64,000 bases of DNA from Akkermansiaceae bacterium (lineage in GTDB: Bacteria; Verrucomicrobiota; Verrucomicrobiia; Verrucomicrobiales; Akkermansiaceae): NCBI GenBank assembly GCA_017798145.1, contig CP059069.1, positions 1,659,226 through 1,723,225 of the forward strand, given 5' to 3'. The notes under the pieces were generated by a model. It saw only the letters and a list, made by a program, of their open reading frames with translations. It ran no database searches and was not told the DNA's origin. The position numbers were made by a program, and so were the translations under genes. This document shows, piece by piece, positions 44,622-53,932 of the stretch (positions are counted from its first letter, which is position 1; each line of letters starts with the position of its first letter).

Positions 44622-45545
44622 TTATTTCCCTTCCGCAAGCTCTGCCTTGAAATCCCCCATCGCCCACTGGATGCCGGCCAGGTAGTGGGCCAGCACCTTC
44701 GGGTGCCAGTACATCTCGTGGTTGTGGCCGATGGAGCAGTAGAAAACCTTGCCCTTCTCCCAGTTCCGCGCCCATGCCACACCGTAGTCGCTGTCCTTGC
44801 GCTTCATCCCGCCGACCTTGTCGGATTTCTCCGGATCGAGGCGGAGCAACATCTCCACCTTCGAGGAGTCGTAGGGCTCCTTGAACTGATAGATCTCCTC
44901 GTTGAACTCAAGCCGCTCCCCGCCGAACATCGCCGCCAGCGGATGTTTCTCCATCCCCGGCTCGACGTAGATGCTCACCTTCTTGTTGGCATTCCACGGA
45001 TGCCCGTCGAAGTAGCCGTTGATCATCTCGCCGTACTCCGGCCAGTCGTAGAAGGTGTCCGTCGCCGCATGGATTCCTACGAAACCGCCGCCGCGCTTCA
45101 CGTAGGACATAAGGTTGTCCCGCAGGGTCATCTCGCGTTGCTTCGCGGCTTTCTTTTCCTCGTCGGACATCTTTTTCATCTCCTCCTTAGAGGGCGCAAA
45201 GGGGTTTTGCGTGGTGCTCAGGAAACAGATCGCATCGAACCCGGCGATATTGTCCTTTTCGAAATTCGCAAGGTCGTCGCTCACCACGGTTTCAAACGCC
45301 CCGGTCATTTTCCCCATCTCCGTGAGAGCCAGCTTACCGGTAACGATGGAGGCGTGGCGGAAGCCTGCGGTGCGTGAGAACACGAGGAGCTTGCGGGGCT
45401 TGACGGGCTTCGCGAATGCATCCGCCGGCAGGGCGGCTGCGATCTTTTCCTGGGCACCGGCAGGCGGCTGCTCAGTGGCCGGATTGTAGGCGACGAGGCC
45501 GAGGGTGATCGCGCCAAGGACGCTTGCGGGTATCAGTGCTTTCAT
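44622..45545 (-). CDS. ThuA-domain protein, secreted
   Basis: 307 aa from the ATG at 45545, which starts a signal peptide (M-K-A-L-I-P-A-S-V-L-G-A-I-T-L-G-L-V-A-Y). The ThuA fold is seen in L-V-F-S-R-T-A-G-F-R-H, F-L-S-T-T-Q-N-P-F, G-G-G-F-V-G-I-H-A-A-T-D-T and V-F-Y-C-S-I-G-H-N-H-E-M-Y. It is distantly related to the island ThuA (16434) but closer to the ThuA-like proteins common across Bacteroidetes and PVC. A degenerate copy of the island palindrome lies 68 bp upstream. Substrate unknown. Confidence 0.85.
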   Translation of the reverse strand: MKALIPASVLGAITLGLVAYNPATEQPPAGAQEKIAAALPADAFAKPVKPRKLLVFSRTAGFRHASIVTGKLALTEMGKMTGAFETVVSDDLANFEKDNIAGFDAICFLSTTQNPFAPSKEEMKKMSDEEKKAAKQREMTLRDNLMSYVKRGGGFVGIHAATDTFYDWPEYGEMINGYFDGHPWNANKKVSIYVEPGMEKHPLAAMFGGERLEFNEEIYQFKEPYDSSKVEMLLRLDPEKSDKVGGMKRKDSDYGVAWARNWEKGKVFYCSIGHNHEMYWHPKVLAHYLAGIQWAMGDFKAELAEGK

Positions 45546-45907
45546 TGGGGGTCGCGGTTCGGGTGCATCATCCACATTCCGGCGCACACTGCCCACCAAA
45601 ATCTTTCCGTGCTTCCCAAGCTGGGGAATCCCCGCCTAACAACCCATGAATTCAGGATATTGGATGTTTTCCTGCTCCCCCGCCCCACCTTGAGCGCCCC
45701 AATCCCTTATTTCATCATGGTTCCGTTGAATTTTCCCGGAAACTTGCGTTGCGGGCCGGCGCAACGGCTGTTTCAGGTGCCTTCGGAAGAAAAGCAAATT
45801 CGTGGAGGTCAGACCCGCCAATGAATCCTGCATTGACCTGGGACGGAAAAATTTCATCTTGCTCCGAGACAGGAGTTTTGCCCTAGCTGTATGGCGAAAT
45901 AACAACC
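45546..45907. other. Intergenic region between ThuA and lipoprotein genes
   Basis: About 360 bp between divergent genes. The only structure noted is TTCCC-AAGCT-GGGGAA at 45613-45628, an imperfect relative of the island palindrome. No coding frame with recognisable content. Confidence 0.4.
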
Positions 45908-46294
45908 ATGGAAACAAAGCATCTCTTGCAAGCATTTCCATTTGTCGCATGTCTTCTTGTCGGATGCGGCAGGGGCTGGCAGATGGATTACGGCAAGCCG
46001 GAGGCGCAGTTTCTTCAGGATAGCGTGACCACCCAGGGCAAGGCATGGGTGGGCAAGAAGATTACGGTAAAGGGCGTGGTTACAAAGGTCGAAGTCTCGG
46101 ATCCGAATGAGGCATGGGTCGAATTGGAAAATGGGATCAAATGCAATTTCCATGAGATGAGGCAGATGGCTGAGAGCGCCAAGGTGGGGGAGACCGTCTA
46201 TGTGGATGGATTCCTGAAGCGTTGCGACGAAGGTGATGTCCTGATCGATCCCGCGATGTTGCGCGACCCAACCGCTCCGTTCACACCACAGTAA
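45908..46294 (+). CDS. Small lipoprotein with OB-fold (tRNA_anti-like) domain
   Basis: 128 aa. The lipobox L-L-V-G-C (Cys at about 20) marks a lipoprotein. The rest reads as an OB-fold of the tRNA_anti-like type: G-K-K-I-T-V-K-G-V-V-T-K-V, then V-E-L-E-N-G-I-K-C-N-F and V-G-E-T-V-Y-V-D-G-F-L-K-R-C. Such small OB lipoproteins have no firmly known role. Single gene; the next gene on the right is convergent. Confidence 0.65.
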   Translation: METKHLLQAFPFVACLLVGCGRGWQMDYGKPEAQFLQDSVTTQGKAWVGKKITVKGVVTKVEVSDPNEAWVELENGIKCNFHEMRQMAESAKVGETVYVDGFLKRCDEGDVLIDPAMLRDPTAPFTPQ

Positions 46295-46502
46295 CCAAGA
46301 CGCCGAACCTGCGGCCCGGATGAAATCGGAGACTTGCCCCGGCGTGCCATTCCCATGACGGGCGTGCGGCCACTTGCAACATTCCCGGAACTTGCAACCA
46401 GCATGAGACTCGGTCGCCCGCCAACGCTCTTGGCACAAGCACCGCCCATTGCTGGAACAGCCCGGCTGCCACCGTGATCCCCGAGCCTTCTGCCGGGGGC
46501 AT

Positions 46503-47888
46503 TCACTTCTTCGGGGAAACCTCCTTATGCCACGCCTCATGGAGCGCCCGCAGGCGAGCTACGGTCTCCGGTTCGGCCTTGAGGTGATCCACCGCCTCCG
46601 GGTTTTCGCCCGTGAGGTTGTGGAGGGAGAGGACGGGTTCATCGAGACCCCCCGGGGTCATGGAGATCAGCTTCCAATCCCCGTCGCGCACCGCCCAGTC
46701 GCCGCGCCATGCGAAGTGAAGGACACCGCCGTAGGGCGATGGGGCAGCAGCGGATTCGATCAGCGGCAGGAGGCTGTGGCCATCAAGAGCGGCGGCACCG
46801 GATTCGCGCTTGATCCCGCAAAGCTCCATGACCGTGGGAAACCAGTCCATGACGGTCATCATCTGGTCGCGCACCTTTCCTTGCGGCAATCTTCCAGGAT
46901 AGCTGATGATGGCGGGCACTCGGATGCCACCCTCCAGGAAGGTCGCCTTGTGGCCTATCCATTTTCCCGTATTGCCTGCGCCGCTCGCGGCGTAAAGGTG
47001 CCCCTTGGGTAGCCCGCTGGTGTGCTTATCACCCCTGATCCGCATGAACGTTTCCTCCGAGTGACCGTTGTCGCTCATGAAGACGATGACCGTATCCTTG
47101 CGAAGCCCCAGTTCGTCCAGCTTATCCACAACCCGACCGATGTAGTGGTCGGTGGTGGAGATCATCGCCGCATAGGAACGCAGTGCAGGATCTTCAAGCG
47201 AGGCATAAAGCTCATCGAATTTCGCGAGCGCCTGCTCCGGGTAATGGGGAAGGTTCAGTGCGAGGTACAGGAAAAACGGCTTGTCCCGGTTTTCATCGAT
47301 GAAATCCAGGGACTTACTTACAATGAGTTCCGGGAAATACTCGCCCGGCGCGAACACCTCCGTGGTTCCCTCGTAGAGATCGTGGAAGCCATTGCCATGC
47401 AGGAAATGGTGATTGTAGTTGTCGATGAAGCCGCCGCGTATCCCGAAAAAATCATCGAAGCCCTGCTGCTCCGGCCCGTGGTCGCGGTGGGCGCCCAGAT
47501 GCCATTTCCCGAAGAGGCCGGTGCGGTATCCCGCAGCCTTGAGGGCTTCCGCCAGCGTCACTTCCGCCAGCGCCATGTTGATGCCCTTGGCTCCCCCCAT
47601 TTGCCCTTGCGTCCAGTCTGTCACCCCGCCGCGCTGAGGATGCCTTCCGGTCAGCAAGGCCGCGCGAGACGGACAGCACACCGTATGCGCGTAAGCTTGG
47701 GTGAACCTCACGCCGCTCGCCGCGAGCTTGTCGATATTCGGGGTGATGAGTGCGGTGGAGCCGTAGCAGTTCGCATCGAGCGTGCCTTGGTCATCGGTGA
47801 ACAGGATGATAACGTTCGGCCTTGTATGCCCGGCGCCGATTTGTAGGGAAGATAGCGCAAGGAAGATGGCAAGAGCACGAAGGCTCAT
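46503..47888 (-). CDS. S1-family sulfatase, arylsulfatase-like, outside the island
   Basis: 461 aa from the ATG at 47888, which starts a signal peptide (A-L-A-I-F-L-A-L-S-S-L-Q-I-G-A-G); the 61 codons upstream are rejected. Metal residues D32 and D33 lie in P-N-V-I-I-L-F-T-D-D-Q-G and the formylglycine precursor is C71 in C-C-P-S-R-A-A-L-L-T-G. Also G-L-F-G-K-W-H-L-G and F-M-S-D-N-G-H. Unlike four of the island enzymes its C-terminus has only a short K-K end. It stands alone between an OB lipoprotein and amt. Confidence 0.92.
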   Translation of the reverse strand: MSLRALAIFLALSSLQIGAGHTRPNVIILFTDDQGTLDANCYGSTALITPNIDKLAASGVRFTQAYAHTVCCPSRAALLTGRHPQRGGVTDWTQGQMGGAKGINMALAEVTLAEALKAAGYRTGLFGKWHLGAHRDHGPEQQGFDDFFGIRGGFIDNYNHHFLHGNGFHDLYEGTTEVFAPGEYFPELIVSKSLDFIDENRDKPFFLYLALNLPHYPEQALAKFDELYASLEDPALRSYAAMISTTDHYIGRVVDKLDELGLRKDTVIVFMSDNGHSEETFMRIRGDKHTSGLPKGHLYAASGAGNTGKWIGHKATFLEGGIRVPAIISYPGRLPQGKVRDQMMTVMDWFPTVMELCGIKRESGAAALDGHSLLPLIESAAAPSPYGGVLHFAWRGDWAVRDGDWKLISMTPGGLDEPVLSLHNLTGENPEAVDHLKAEPETVARLRALHEAWHKEVSPKK

Positions 47889-48130
47889 TCGCCGTAAATC
47901 CGGGAGGCCAGATAGGATTGAGACTCTCGACATCATGATGCTTGACTTGAGGTATCGCATAAAAGACGACCCGGAAAGCCGAACATTTGAGGATGAAGCA
48001 GTTGCTGACGGCACCGTAGGCGAATTACGGAATTTCCCGCCAGCTGCGGTGCGTTCCAGCGTTTCAGCCATGGCTGGAAACGGTCACCGCCGGGACTTAG
48101 GCTGAAAAACCAGCCTGAGCAAAGATTCCG

Positions 48131-49453
48131 CTAGCCCTGAAGATCCGTGTAGGCGCTCTCGCCGTGATCCGTCTGGTCGAGGCCGCTCTGCTCGCTTTTC
48201 TCATCCACCCGCAGGCCGACGGTGCACTTCGCAACGGAGAATGCCACGAAAGCCGCAACCCCGCTCCAGGCGATGGTGATCAGCACGGATACCGTCTGCC
48301 CCCACACCTGCGAACCCATGGAGATCGTGTCGTTGTAGGCACCCGATCCGCCCATACCCTCGAAGCAGAACACGCCTGTGAGGATGGCTCCGACTATGCC
48401 GCCGACACCATGGACGCCGAAGACATCGAGCGAGTCGTCGAAGCCGAGCTTGTGCTTGAGCTTGATCGCGACGTAGTAGCAGAGCACCGCGGAAACGGCT
48501 CCGATACAGAGCGCGCCGGGGATGCCCGCCGTGCCGGACGCCGGGGTGATCGCGACAAGACCGGCGACGGCGCCGGTGGCACCGCCGACCGCGGTGACAA
48601 CGCCGGTGAGGATGCGCTCGATGGCCATCCATACCACCACGGCCGTGGCACAGGCGACCTGGGTCACGAGCATCGCCATGCCCGCGGTGCCGTCCGCGGC
48701 GAGCTCGGAGCCCGCGTTGAACCCGAACCATCCGACCCAGAGCAGCGAGGCGCCGATGACGACAAGCGGCACGTTGTGCGGGGTGAGCGGGGATTTCCCG
48801 AAGCCCTTGCGCGGGCCAACCATGAGGCATCCCACCAGGCCGGCGACGGCTGCGTTGATATGAACGACAGTGCCGCCCGCGAAATCAAGGACATGAAAGC
48901 GGTGGAAGAAACCCTCGTCGGTGTTCCATGCCATGTGCCAGATCGGAAGGTAGGAGATGGTGAACCAGATGATGCTGAAAATCATCACGGCGGAAAATTT
49001 GATCCGCTCCGCAAAGGCACCGATGATGAGTGCGGGGGTGATGATCGCGAAGGTCATCTGGAACATCACGAAGATCGTCTCCGGGTAGCCGCCTGCATCG
49101 CTGTCCGGCGTCACTCCCTTGAGGAAAAGCTTTTCCGCGCCGCCGATGAAGGGATTGCTGTTGGTGGTGGCGAAGGAGTAGCCGTAGATGACCCAGAGCA
49201 GGCTCATCACCCCGGCCATTGCCAGGCACTGGACTAGGATGGAAAGGGTGTTCTTGGAGCGCACCAGCCCGCCGTAGAAAAGCGCGAGGCCCGGCAGGGT
49301 CATCAGCAGCACCAGCACGCTGCAGATGAACATGAACGCGGTGTTGCCGCTGTCGAAAGCCGGTGCCTCGTCCTGGGCGAAAAGCGGCAGCGCGGAGGCG
49401 GCGAGCAGGGTGGCGGCGATGGCGGATTTTTTCAGGAGACTGGTTGGGTTCAT
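48131..49453 (-). CDS. amt: Ammonium transporter
   Basis: 440 aa, normal Amt length, with an N-terminal signal-like helix and about 11 membrane segments. The pore histidines are found in G-T-V-V-H-I-N-A-A-V-A-G and V-F-G-V-H-G-V-G-G-I-V-G-A. Other family marks are F-Y-G-G-L-V-R-S-K-N and W-V-G-W-F-G-F-N-A-G-S. It carries ammonium across the inner membrane. No glnK/glnB is seen next to it in the window. It is divergent from the carboxypeptidase gene with 207 bp between. Confidence 0.95.
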   Translation of the reverse strand: MNPTSLLKKSAIAATLLAASALPLFAQDEAPAFDSGNTAFMFICSVLVLLMTLPGLALFYGGLVRSKNTLSILVQCLAMAGVMSLLWVIYGYSFATTNSNPFIGGAEKLFLKGVTPDSDAGGYPETIFVMFQMTFAIITPALIIGAFAERIKFSAVMIFSIIWFTISYLPIWHMAWNTDEGFFHRFHVLDFAGGTVVHINAAVAGLVGCLMVGPRKGFGKSPLTPHNVPLVVIGASLLWVGWFGFNAGSELAADGTAGMAMLVTQVACATAVVVWMAIERILTGVVTAVGGATGAVAGLVAITPASGTAGIPGALCIGAVSAVLCYYVAIKLKHKLGFDDSLDVFGVHGVGGIVGAILTGVFCFEGMGGSGAYNDTISMGSQVWGQTVSVLITIAWSGVAAFVAFSVAKCTVGLRVDEKSEQSGLDQTDHGESAYTDLQG

Positions 49454-49660
49454 GGTGAGGGCGGTTTCTGATGAAAATGCTTCATGCGATGCGCGGGAAC
49501 TATGAAGTCCCCGGGAGCATCCGGTAAAGGGGGATTTTCAGGCTGCAATCCGCTTCCCGGCGATTCACGGATCCGTGCGCACGGCACACGCCGGAATTCC
49601 CGAACCCGCACGGCTTTCTTCTTGTTTGACCGCCGGGAGCACCGAACGCATCCTCCGCCC

Positions 49661-50545
49661 ATGATCCATCTGCGACAGCTCGCAATCTGCCTCTTCACCA
49701 TCTTCACCATGACCTCGTGCGGCGGGAACCCGCCGCAGCGCAGGCCACAGCAGCCGCCGCAGGGAAGCGTCCCGGTTCGGGTCGGCTCCATACCCAGGAC
49801 TCCGCCACCTGCCGTGGTGGCCGAGAGCGTGCTCGTCGTGGATCTGGACAGCGGGCGCAACCTCTACGCGAAAAACGCCGATAGCGTCCGCGCAGTGGCC
49901 TCGACCCAGAAGATCATCACCGCCCTCTGCGTGCTGGACGCAGGCGACATCGACAAGACCGTTGTGATCCAGCCGGATGACACCGCCTGCGAGCCGACCA
50001 AGCTCTACCTCAGGCCCGGCGAGCGCTACACCCGCCGCGAGCTGCTGAAAGTCCTCATGGTGAAGAGCGCGAACGATGTGGGGCGCGCCCTGGCCCGCGA
50101 TGTCGGCGGCAGCCAGGAAGGCTTCGCCAACCTGATGAACCGCAAATGCGCCCAGCTCGGGATGCGCAACTCCCATTTCAAGAACCCGCACGGTCTCACG
50201 GAACCCGGCCAGTATTCCACCGCGCGCGACATGGGCATAGCCACCCGCGTGGCCTACCGCAGCCCGCTGCTCCGTTCCTACTTCGCCACGAAATCGTTCA
50301 CCTTCACCTACAACAACGGCCGCACCCGCACCATCGAGAACACCAACAAGCTCCTCAAGACCCTGCCTTACGTGAACGGGATGAAAACCGGCACCACCAA
50401 CGCATCCGGCCGCTGCCTCATCTCCACCGGCACGCTCAACGGCCGCTCCGTCGCCTGCGTGGTCTTGAAATCCAACACCCCCAACATCTGGTCGGACTCC
50501 GAGAAACTCATGCGCTGGGCACTGGAGCGGCCCGGGGCGGAGTAG
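49661..50545 (+). CDS. D-alanyl-D-alanine carboxypeptidase (peptidase S11), lipoprotein
   Basis: 294 aa from the ATG at 49661; the frame to 49484 is rejected because the lipobox (F-T-M-T-S-C, Cys20) follows from this start. All three penicillin-binding motifs are present: S81-T-Q-K84, S136-A-N and K242-T-G. It trims D-Ala from peptidoglycan stem peptides in the periplasm. The family's C-terminal anchoring domain is missing, so this is a short version. bioF starts 17 bp after its stop. Confidence 0.9.
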   Translation: MIHLRQLAICLFTIFTMTSCGGNPPQRRPQQPPQGSVPVRVGSIPRTPPPAVVAESVLVVDLDSGRNLYAKNADSVRAVASTQKIITALCVLDAGDIDKTVVIQPDDTACEPTKLYLRPGERYTRRELLKVLMVKSANDVGRALARDVGGSQEGFANLMNRKCAQLGMRNSHFKNPHGLTEPGQYSTARDMGIATRVAYRSPLLRSYFATKSFTFTYNNGRTRTIENTNKLLKTLPYVNGMKTGTTNASGRCLISTGTLNGRSVACVVLKSNTPNIWSDSEKLMRWALERPGAE

Positions 50546-50562
50546 GCGCCACATCCCCGCCG

Positions 50563-51693
50563 ATGGATCCGCGCAGACAGCTTGGGCATTTGACGGAAAG
50601 GAACCTCCTCCGCAGCCTCAGCCCGGGGGAGAGCAAGGGACTGAGGATCACCCGCGACGGGCGGGAACTCTGGAACTTCGCCTCCAACGACTACCTCGGC
50701 CTTTCCCACCACCCGGACATCGCCGCCGCCTTCGCGGAAGGCATCGCCAGGTACGGCACCGGTGCCGGCGCATCCCGGCTTGTCACCGGAAGCTCGCATG
50801 CCCACACCGCGCTGGAGGAAGGCATCGCTGCGGCGAAACATTCAGAAGCCGCCCTCACCTTCTCCTCCGGCTACGCCACAGCCCTTTCCGCCATCCCCGT
50901 CATCTGCGGGAAGGGCGATTTCATCGTCCTCGACAAGCTGGCCCACGCATGCCTCATCGATGCCGCCCGCATGTCCGCCGCCACCCTCCGCGCATTCCCG
51001 CACAACGACACGGACAAGCTCGCCAGGCTCCTTGCCGCGCTCCGCGCCAAGCACCCCTCCGCCCGCCTCCTCGTCGCCACCGAATCCGTCTTCTCCATGG
51101 ACGGCGATCTCTGCCCCCTGCGGGAACTACTAGACATCTGCGAGTTCCATGGGGCGGAACTCCTGCTCGACGAAGCCCACGCCCTCGGCGTCCTCGGCCC
51201 GACCGGCATGGGCCTTGCCGAGAAGCTCGGGGTGCAGCACCGGGTCCATTTCCAGATGGGCACGCTCAGCAAAGCCCTCGGGCTGTCCGGCGGATACCTC
51301 GCCGCGTCCCGCGATTGGATGGATCTCATCATCAACCGCGCGCGCCCTTTCATATACACCACCGCCCCCGCCCCCGCCCTTGCCCATGCGGCCATCGCAG
51401 CCCTCGGCCTCGTCCGCTCCGCCGGGGGAAAAAGGCTCCGGGAAAAGCTTTTCAGGAACGTCTCCCTGCTGCGCCCGAATCACCCGAGCGCAATACTCCC
51501 CCTCATCATCGGGGAAAGCGCGGCCGCGCTCTCGGCCTCCGCCGGGCTTGCGGAAGAAGGCTTCCTCGCCCCCGCCATCCGCTACCCCACGGTGCCGAGG
51601 AACACCGCCCGGCTGCGCATCACCCTCTCCGCCGGGCACCCGGAGGAAGCGGTGAGAGGTCTCGCAGCCGTCCTAGGAAAAGGGTTCCGATAA
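50563..51693 (+). CDS. bioF: 8-amino-7-oxononanoate synthase-like aminotransferase (AONS family)
   Basis: 376 aa from the ATG at 50563. Pyridoxal phosphate is bound by K237 in M-G-T-L-S-K-A-L-G-L-S-G-G. N-D-Y-L-G-L near residue 42, D-E-A-H-A-L-G and the late T-A-R-L-R-I-T-L-S match alpha-oxoamine synthases. It would condense pimeloyl-CoA/ACP and alanine in biotin synthesis; no other bio genes are visible, so related oxoamine synthases (such as Kbl-like) remain possible. Probably co-transcribed with the carboxypeptidase upstream. Confidence 0.85.
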   Translation: MDPRRQLGHLTERNLLRSLSPGESKGLRITRDGRELWNFASNDYLGLSHHPDIAAAFAEGIARYGTGAGASRLVTGSSHAHTALEEGIAAAKHSEAALTFSSGYATALSAIPVICGKGDFIVLDKLAHACLIDAARMSAATLRAFPHNDTDKLARLLAALRAKHPSARLLVATESVFSMDGDLCPLRELLDICEFHGAELLLDEAHALGVLGPTGMGLAEKLGVQHRVHFQMGTLSKALGLSGGYLAASRDWMDLIINRARPFIYTTAPAPALAHAAIAALGLVRSAGGKRLREKLFRNVSLLRPNHPSAILPLIIGESAAALSASAGLAEEGFLAPAIRYPTVPRNTARLRITLSAGHPEEAVRGLAAVLGKGFR

Positions 51694-51721
51694 CCACGCC
51701 GAGAGCCTTTGCCGCCCGCAC

Positions 51722-52345
51722 TCAAGCGCCCAGCATCGAGACAAGATGGATCGCCAGGTCGTGCTTGGGTGCCTTGGGGAAGTGCTCGGTGCGGTCCGGG
51801 AAGACGAGGAGGGCTTCGTTGTCGTGAGAGTCGAAGCCGATGTCGGCGCGTGAAACATCGTTGGCGACGATGAGATCGCAGCCTTTCTCCTCCAGCTTGA
51901 GGCGGGCATTGGCCTCGAGGTTTTCGGTTTCAGCGGCAAACCCTGACAGGAACCCGGTAAATCCGATGGGCTTGCGGGCAGAGCCGAGTATGTCTTTGGT
52001 CTTGACCAGCTCAAGGGTGAGCGAGTCACCGGATTTCTTGATCTTCTCCCCGGCGGGATGGGCGGGCGTGTAATCCGCGACGGCAGCGGCGAAGAAGGCC
52101 GCATCCATCTTTGGGAGATAATTCCCAACGGCCTGGAACATCTCCGCCGCCGATTCGACGGGAATGAAATCGACCCCATCGGGAACATCCAGCGAGGTCG
52201 GCCCGGAGATGAGGAGCACCTGGTGGCCGGCGTGGACGGCGGCCTGGGCGATGGCATAACCCATTTTCCCGGACGAGCGGTTAGTCAGGTAGCGGACGGG
52301 ATCGATCGCCTCACGGGTGGGGCCTGCGGTGATGAGGATTTTCAT
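51722..52345 (-). CDS. coaB: Phosphopantothenate-cysteine ligase, stand-alone CoaB domain
   Basis: 207 aa, the size of the CoaB half of Dfp. Diagnostic segments are I-L-I-T-A-G-P-T-R-E at the start, R-S-S-G-K-M-G-Y-A-I-A, A-A-A-V-A-D-Y and I-V-A-N-D-V-S. It couples cysteine to phosphopantothenate with nucleotide hydrolysis in CoA synthesis. In most bacteria CoaB is fused to CoaC; here the CoaC part is absent from this gene and from its neighbours. It lies 15 bp after the Sel1 gene on the same strand. Confidence 0.88.
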   Translation of the reverse strand: MKILITAGPTREAIDPVRYLTNRSSGKMGYAIAQAAVHAGHQVLLISGPTSLDVPDGVDFIPVESAAEMFQAVGNYLPKMDAAFFAAAVADYTPAHPAGEKIKKSGDSLTLELVKTKDILGSARKPIGFTGFLSGFAAETENLEANARLKLEEKGCDLIVANDVSRADIGFDSHDNEALLVFPDRTEHFPKAPKHDLAIHLVSMLGA

Positions 52346-52360
52346 GCCGGGGCCGGGCGG

Positions 52361-53932
52361 CTATTCGCCCGCCTTGCCTGGGTTGAGCCTCTCCAGCTCC
52401 TTCTTCGCGCCGGCAAGCTGTTCCTTGGTCAGGTTTTTCTCCACTTCCTCGATGAAGGCGGCGGCGTTTTCCTCGCCTCGCTCACCGGCAATCGTCGCCA
52501 GCGCCCATGCGATCTCAAGGTTTTGCTTCGTGCCCGCGCCGGCTGCGTTCAGTCGGGCGATGGCAAGGGTGGCTCCCGGATGCCCCTGCTGCGCGGCGAG
52601 GGTGTAGAGCTGGAGGGCGTTCTCGAAATTCTGGGGGACGCCGGCCCCGCGCTCATGGAGGGTCGCCAGGTTGTTCTGGGCGGGTGCAAAATTCGACTGC
52701 GCAGCCCTGCCGAACCATGAGACGGCGGCGGAGAGATCGGCGACACCGAGTTTTCCGGAAAGGTAGAAGATGCCGAGCTCATTCTGCGCGAAGGCAAGCC
52801 CGCCGTTGGCAGCGGTGAGGAGGTGCGAGTAGCCTTTCGCGAGATCCGGCTTCTCCTTGTTGAGTATCATCCCCGCCAGCTCGAGGTGCGCCTGTGCGCT
52901 GCCTTTTTCGGCGGCGACCTCTAGGAGCTCGGTGGCCTTCTCCTCGTTCTTTTCCGCACCCTTGCCATTGGCATACATCCCGGCGGCGCGGATCATGCTG
53001 TCCACCTGGCCTGCTGCGGCGCCCTTCTCGTATTCCGCGAGGGCGGCCTTCTCATCCTTTTTCACACCTTCCTGGTAGATGCCCAGCGCCAGGTAGCCGG
53101 ATGCATCCTTTTCGGCGATGGCCTTTGCGATCCACTCCTTGCCCTTTTTCTCGTCGCGGAGCTTCTCATCACCGGTTAGGAGGCGGGAGCCGAGGTTGAC
53201 CATCGCCGAGGTGTCGCCTTTGGCCGCGGCGGCACCGTAGTATTGGAGGGTCAGCTCCGGTTCCATTTTCTCCGGAAAGCCCATCTGGCCCTCGTAGAAG
53301 GCGGCCAGGAAATTCATCGACGCGACATCGCCGGCGGCAGACGCCTTCTTCCACCATGAAACACCGGTCTCGGCATCCGGCTTCTCGGTGAAGCGGCCGC
53401 GCAGGAAAAGCTCCCCGAGGATGCGCCCGGAGACCGCGACATCCTTTTCCGCCTGCTTTTCAAGCAATGCCTGCGCCTCCCTGGAATCGGCCGCCGCCCC
53501 TGTGGAAGCCAGGTTTATGGCGAGCCGGTAAATGGAGTCCGCATGACCTTTCGCAGCACCCTGCCTGTAGTAGCCCAGCGCCCGCTCGCGCGATTGCGGA
53601 AGTCCCTTGCCGGTTTCGCTTGCGAAGCCCAGCAGGTAGATCGCGTCGGCATCGCCCGCTTCCGCGCGCGGCGTGGCCAAGCGCACCGCCTCGTCGAATT
53701 CGCCTGCGGCGAAAGCCTCGTCGGCCTTTCCGGCGGGGGCGGTCGTGTCGGTTTTCCCGAGATCCTTGAGCGCTGGATCGGAGGCTTGCAGGACGGAGGA
53801 GTCGTCCTTTGCGTCAAGGGAAACGGCACCCATGGCCGGGAGCTGGCAGAGAATCGCGACGGCGAATAGGTTTAGTGGCTTCACGGCCAACTTCTTACGC
53901 CTTGCACCGTGGAACGCAAGCACGCTCTTCAT
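52361..53932 (-). CDS. Sel1-repeat (TPR-like) protein, secreted
   Basis: 523 aa. A signal-like helix (L-F-A-V-A-I-L-C-Q-L) follows a basic n-region. The body is a run of about ten Sel1 repeats of 36 residues with the A-x-x-Y-x-x-G pattern: L-G-Y-Y-R-Q-G-A-A-K-G-H-A-D-S, L-Q-Y-Y-G-A-A-A-A-K-G-D and L-Q-L-Y-T-L-A-A-Q-Q-G-H. Such solenoids bind protein partners. The ATG at 53932 overlaps the stop of the upstream peptidase-like gene by 4 bp (ATGA), supporting this start. It forms an operon with the M14-like gene and coaB. Confidence 0.88.
   Translation of the reverse strand: MKSVLAFHGARRKKLAVKPLNLFAVAILCQLPAMGAVSLDAKDDSSVLQASDPALKDLGKTDTTAPAGKADEAFAAGEFDEAVRLATPRAEAGDADAIYLLGFASETGKGLPQSRERALGYYRQGAAKGHADSIYRLAINLASTGAAADSREAQALLEKQAEKDVAVSGRILGELFLRGRFTEKPDAETGVSWWKKASAAGDVASMNFLAAFYEGQMGFPEKMEPELTLQYYGAAAAKGDTSAMVNLGSRLLTGDEKLRDEKKGKEWIAKAIAEKDASGYLALGIYQEGVKKDEKAALAEYEKGAAAGQVDSMIRAAGMYANGKGAEKNEEKATELLEVAAEKGSAQAHLELAGMILNKEKPDLAKGYSHLLTAANGGLAFAQNELGIFYLSGKLGVADLSAAVSWFGRAAQSNFAPAQNNLATLHERGAGVPQNFENALQLYTLAAQQGHPGATLAIARLNAAGAGTKQNLEIAWALATIAGERGEENAAAFIEEVEKNLTKEQLAGAKKELERLNPGKAGE

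Noticed and set aside
48131..49453. glnK partner of amt
   Set aside because: No PII-type gene adjoins amt on either side; the neighbours are a sulfatase and a carboxypeptidase.
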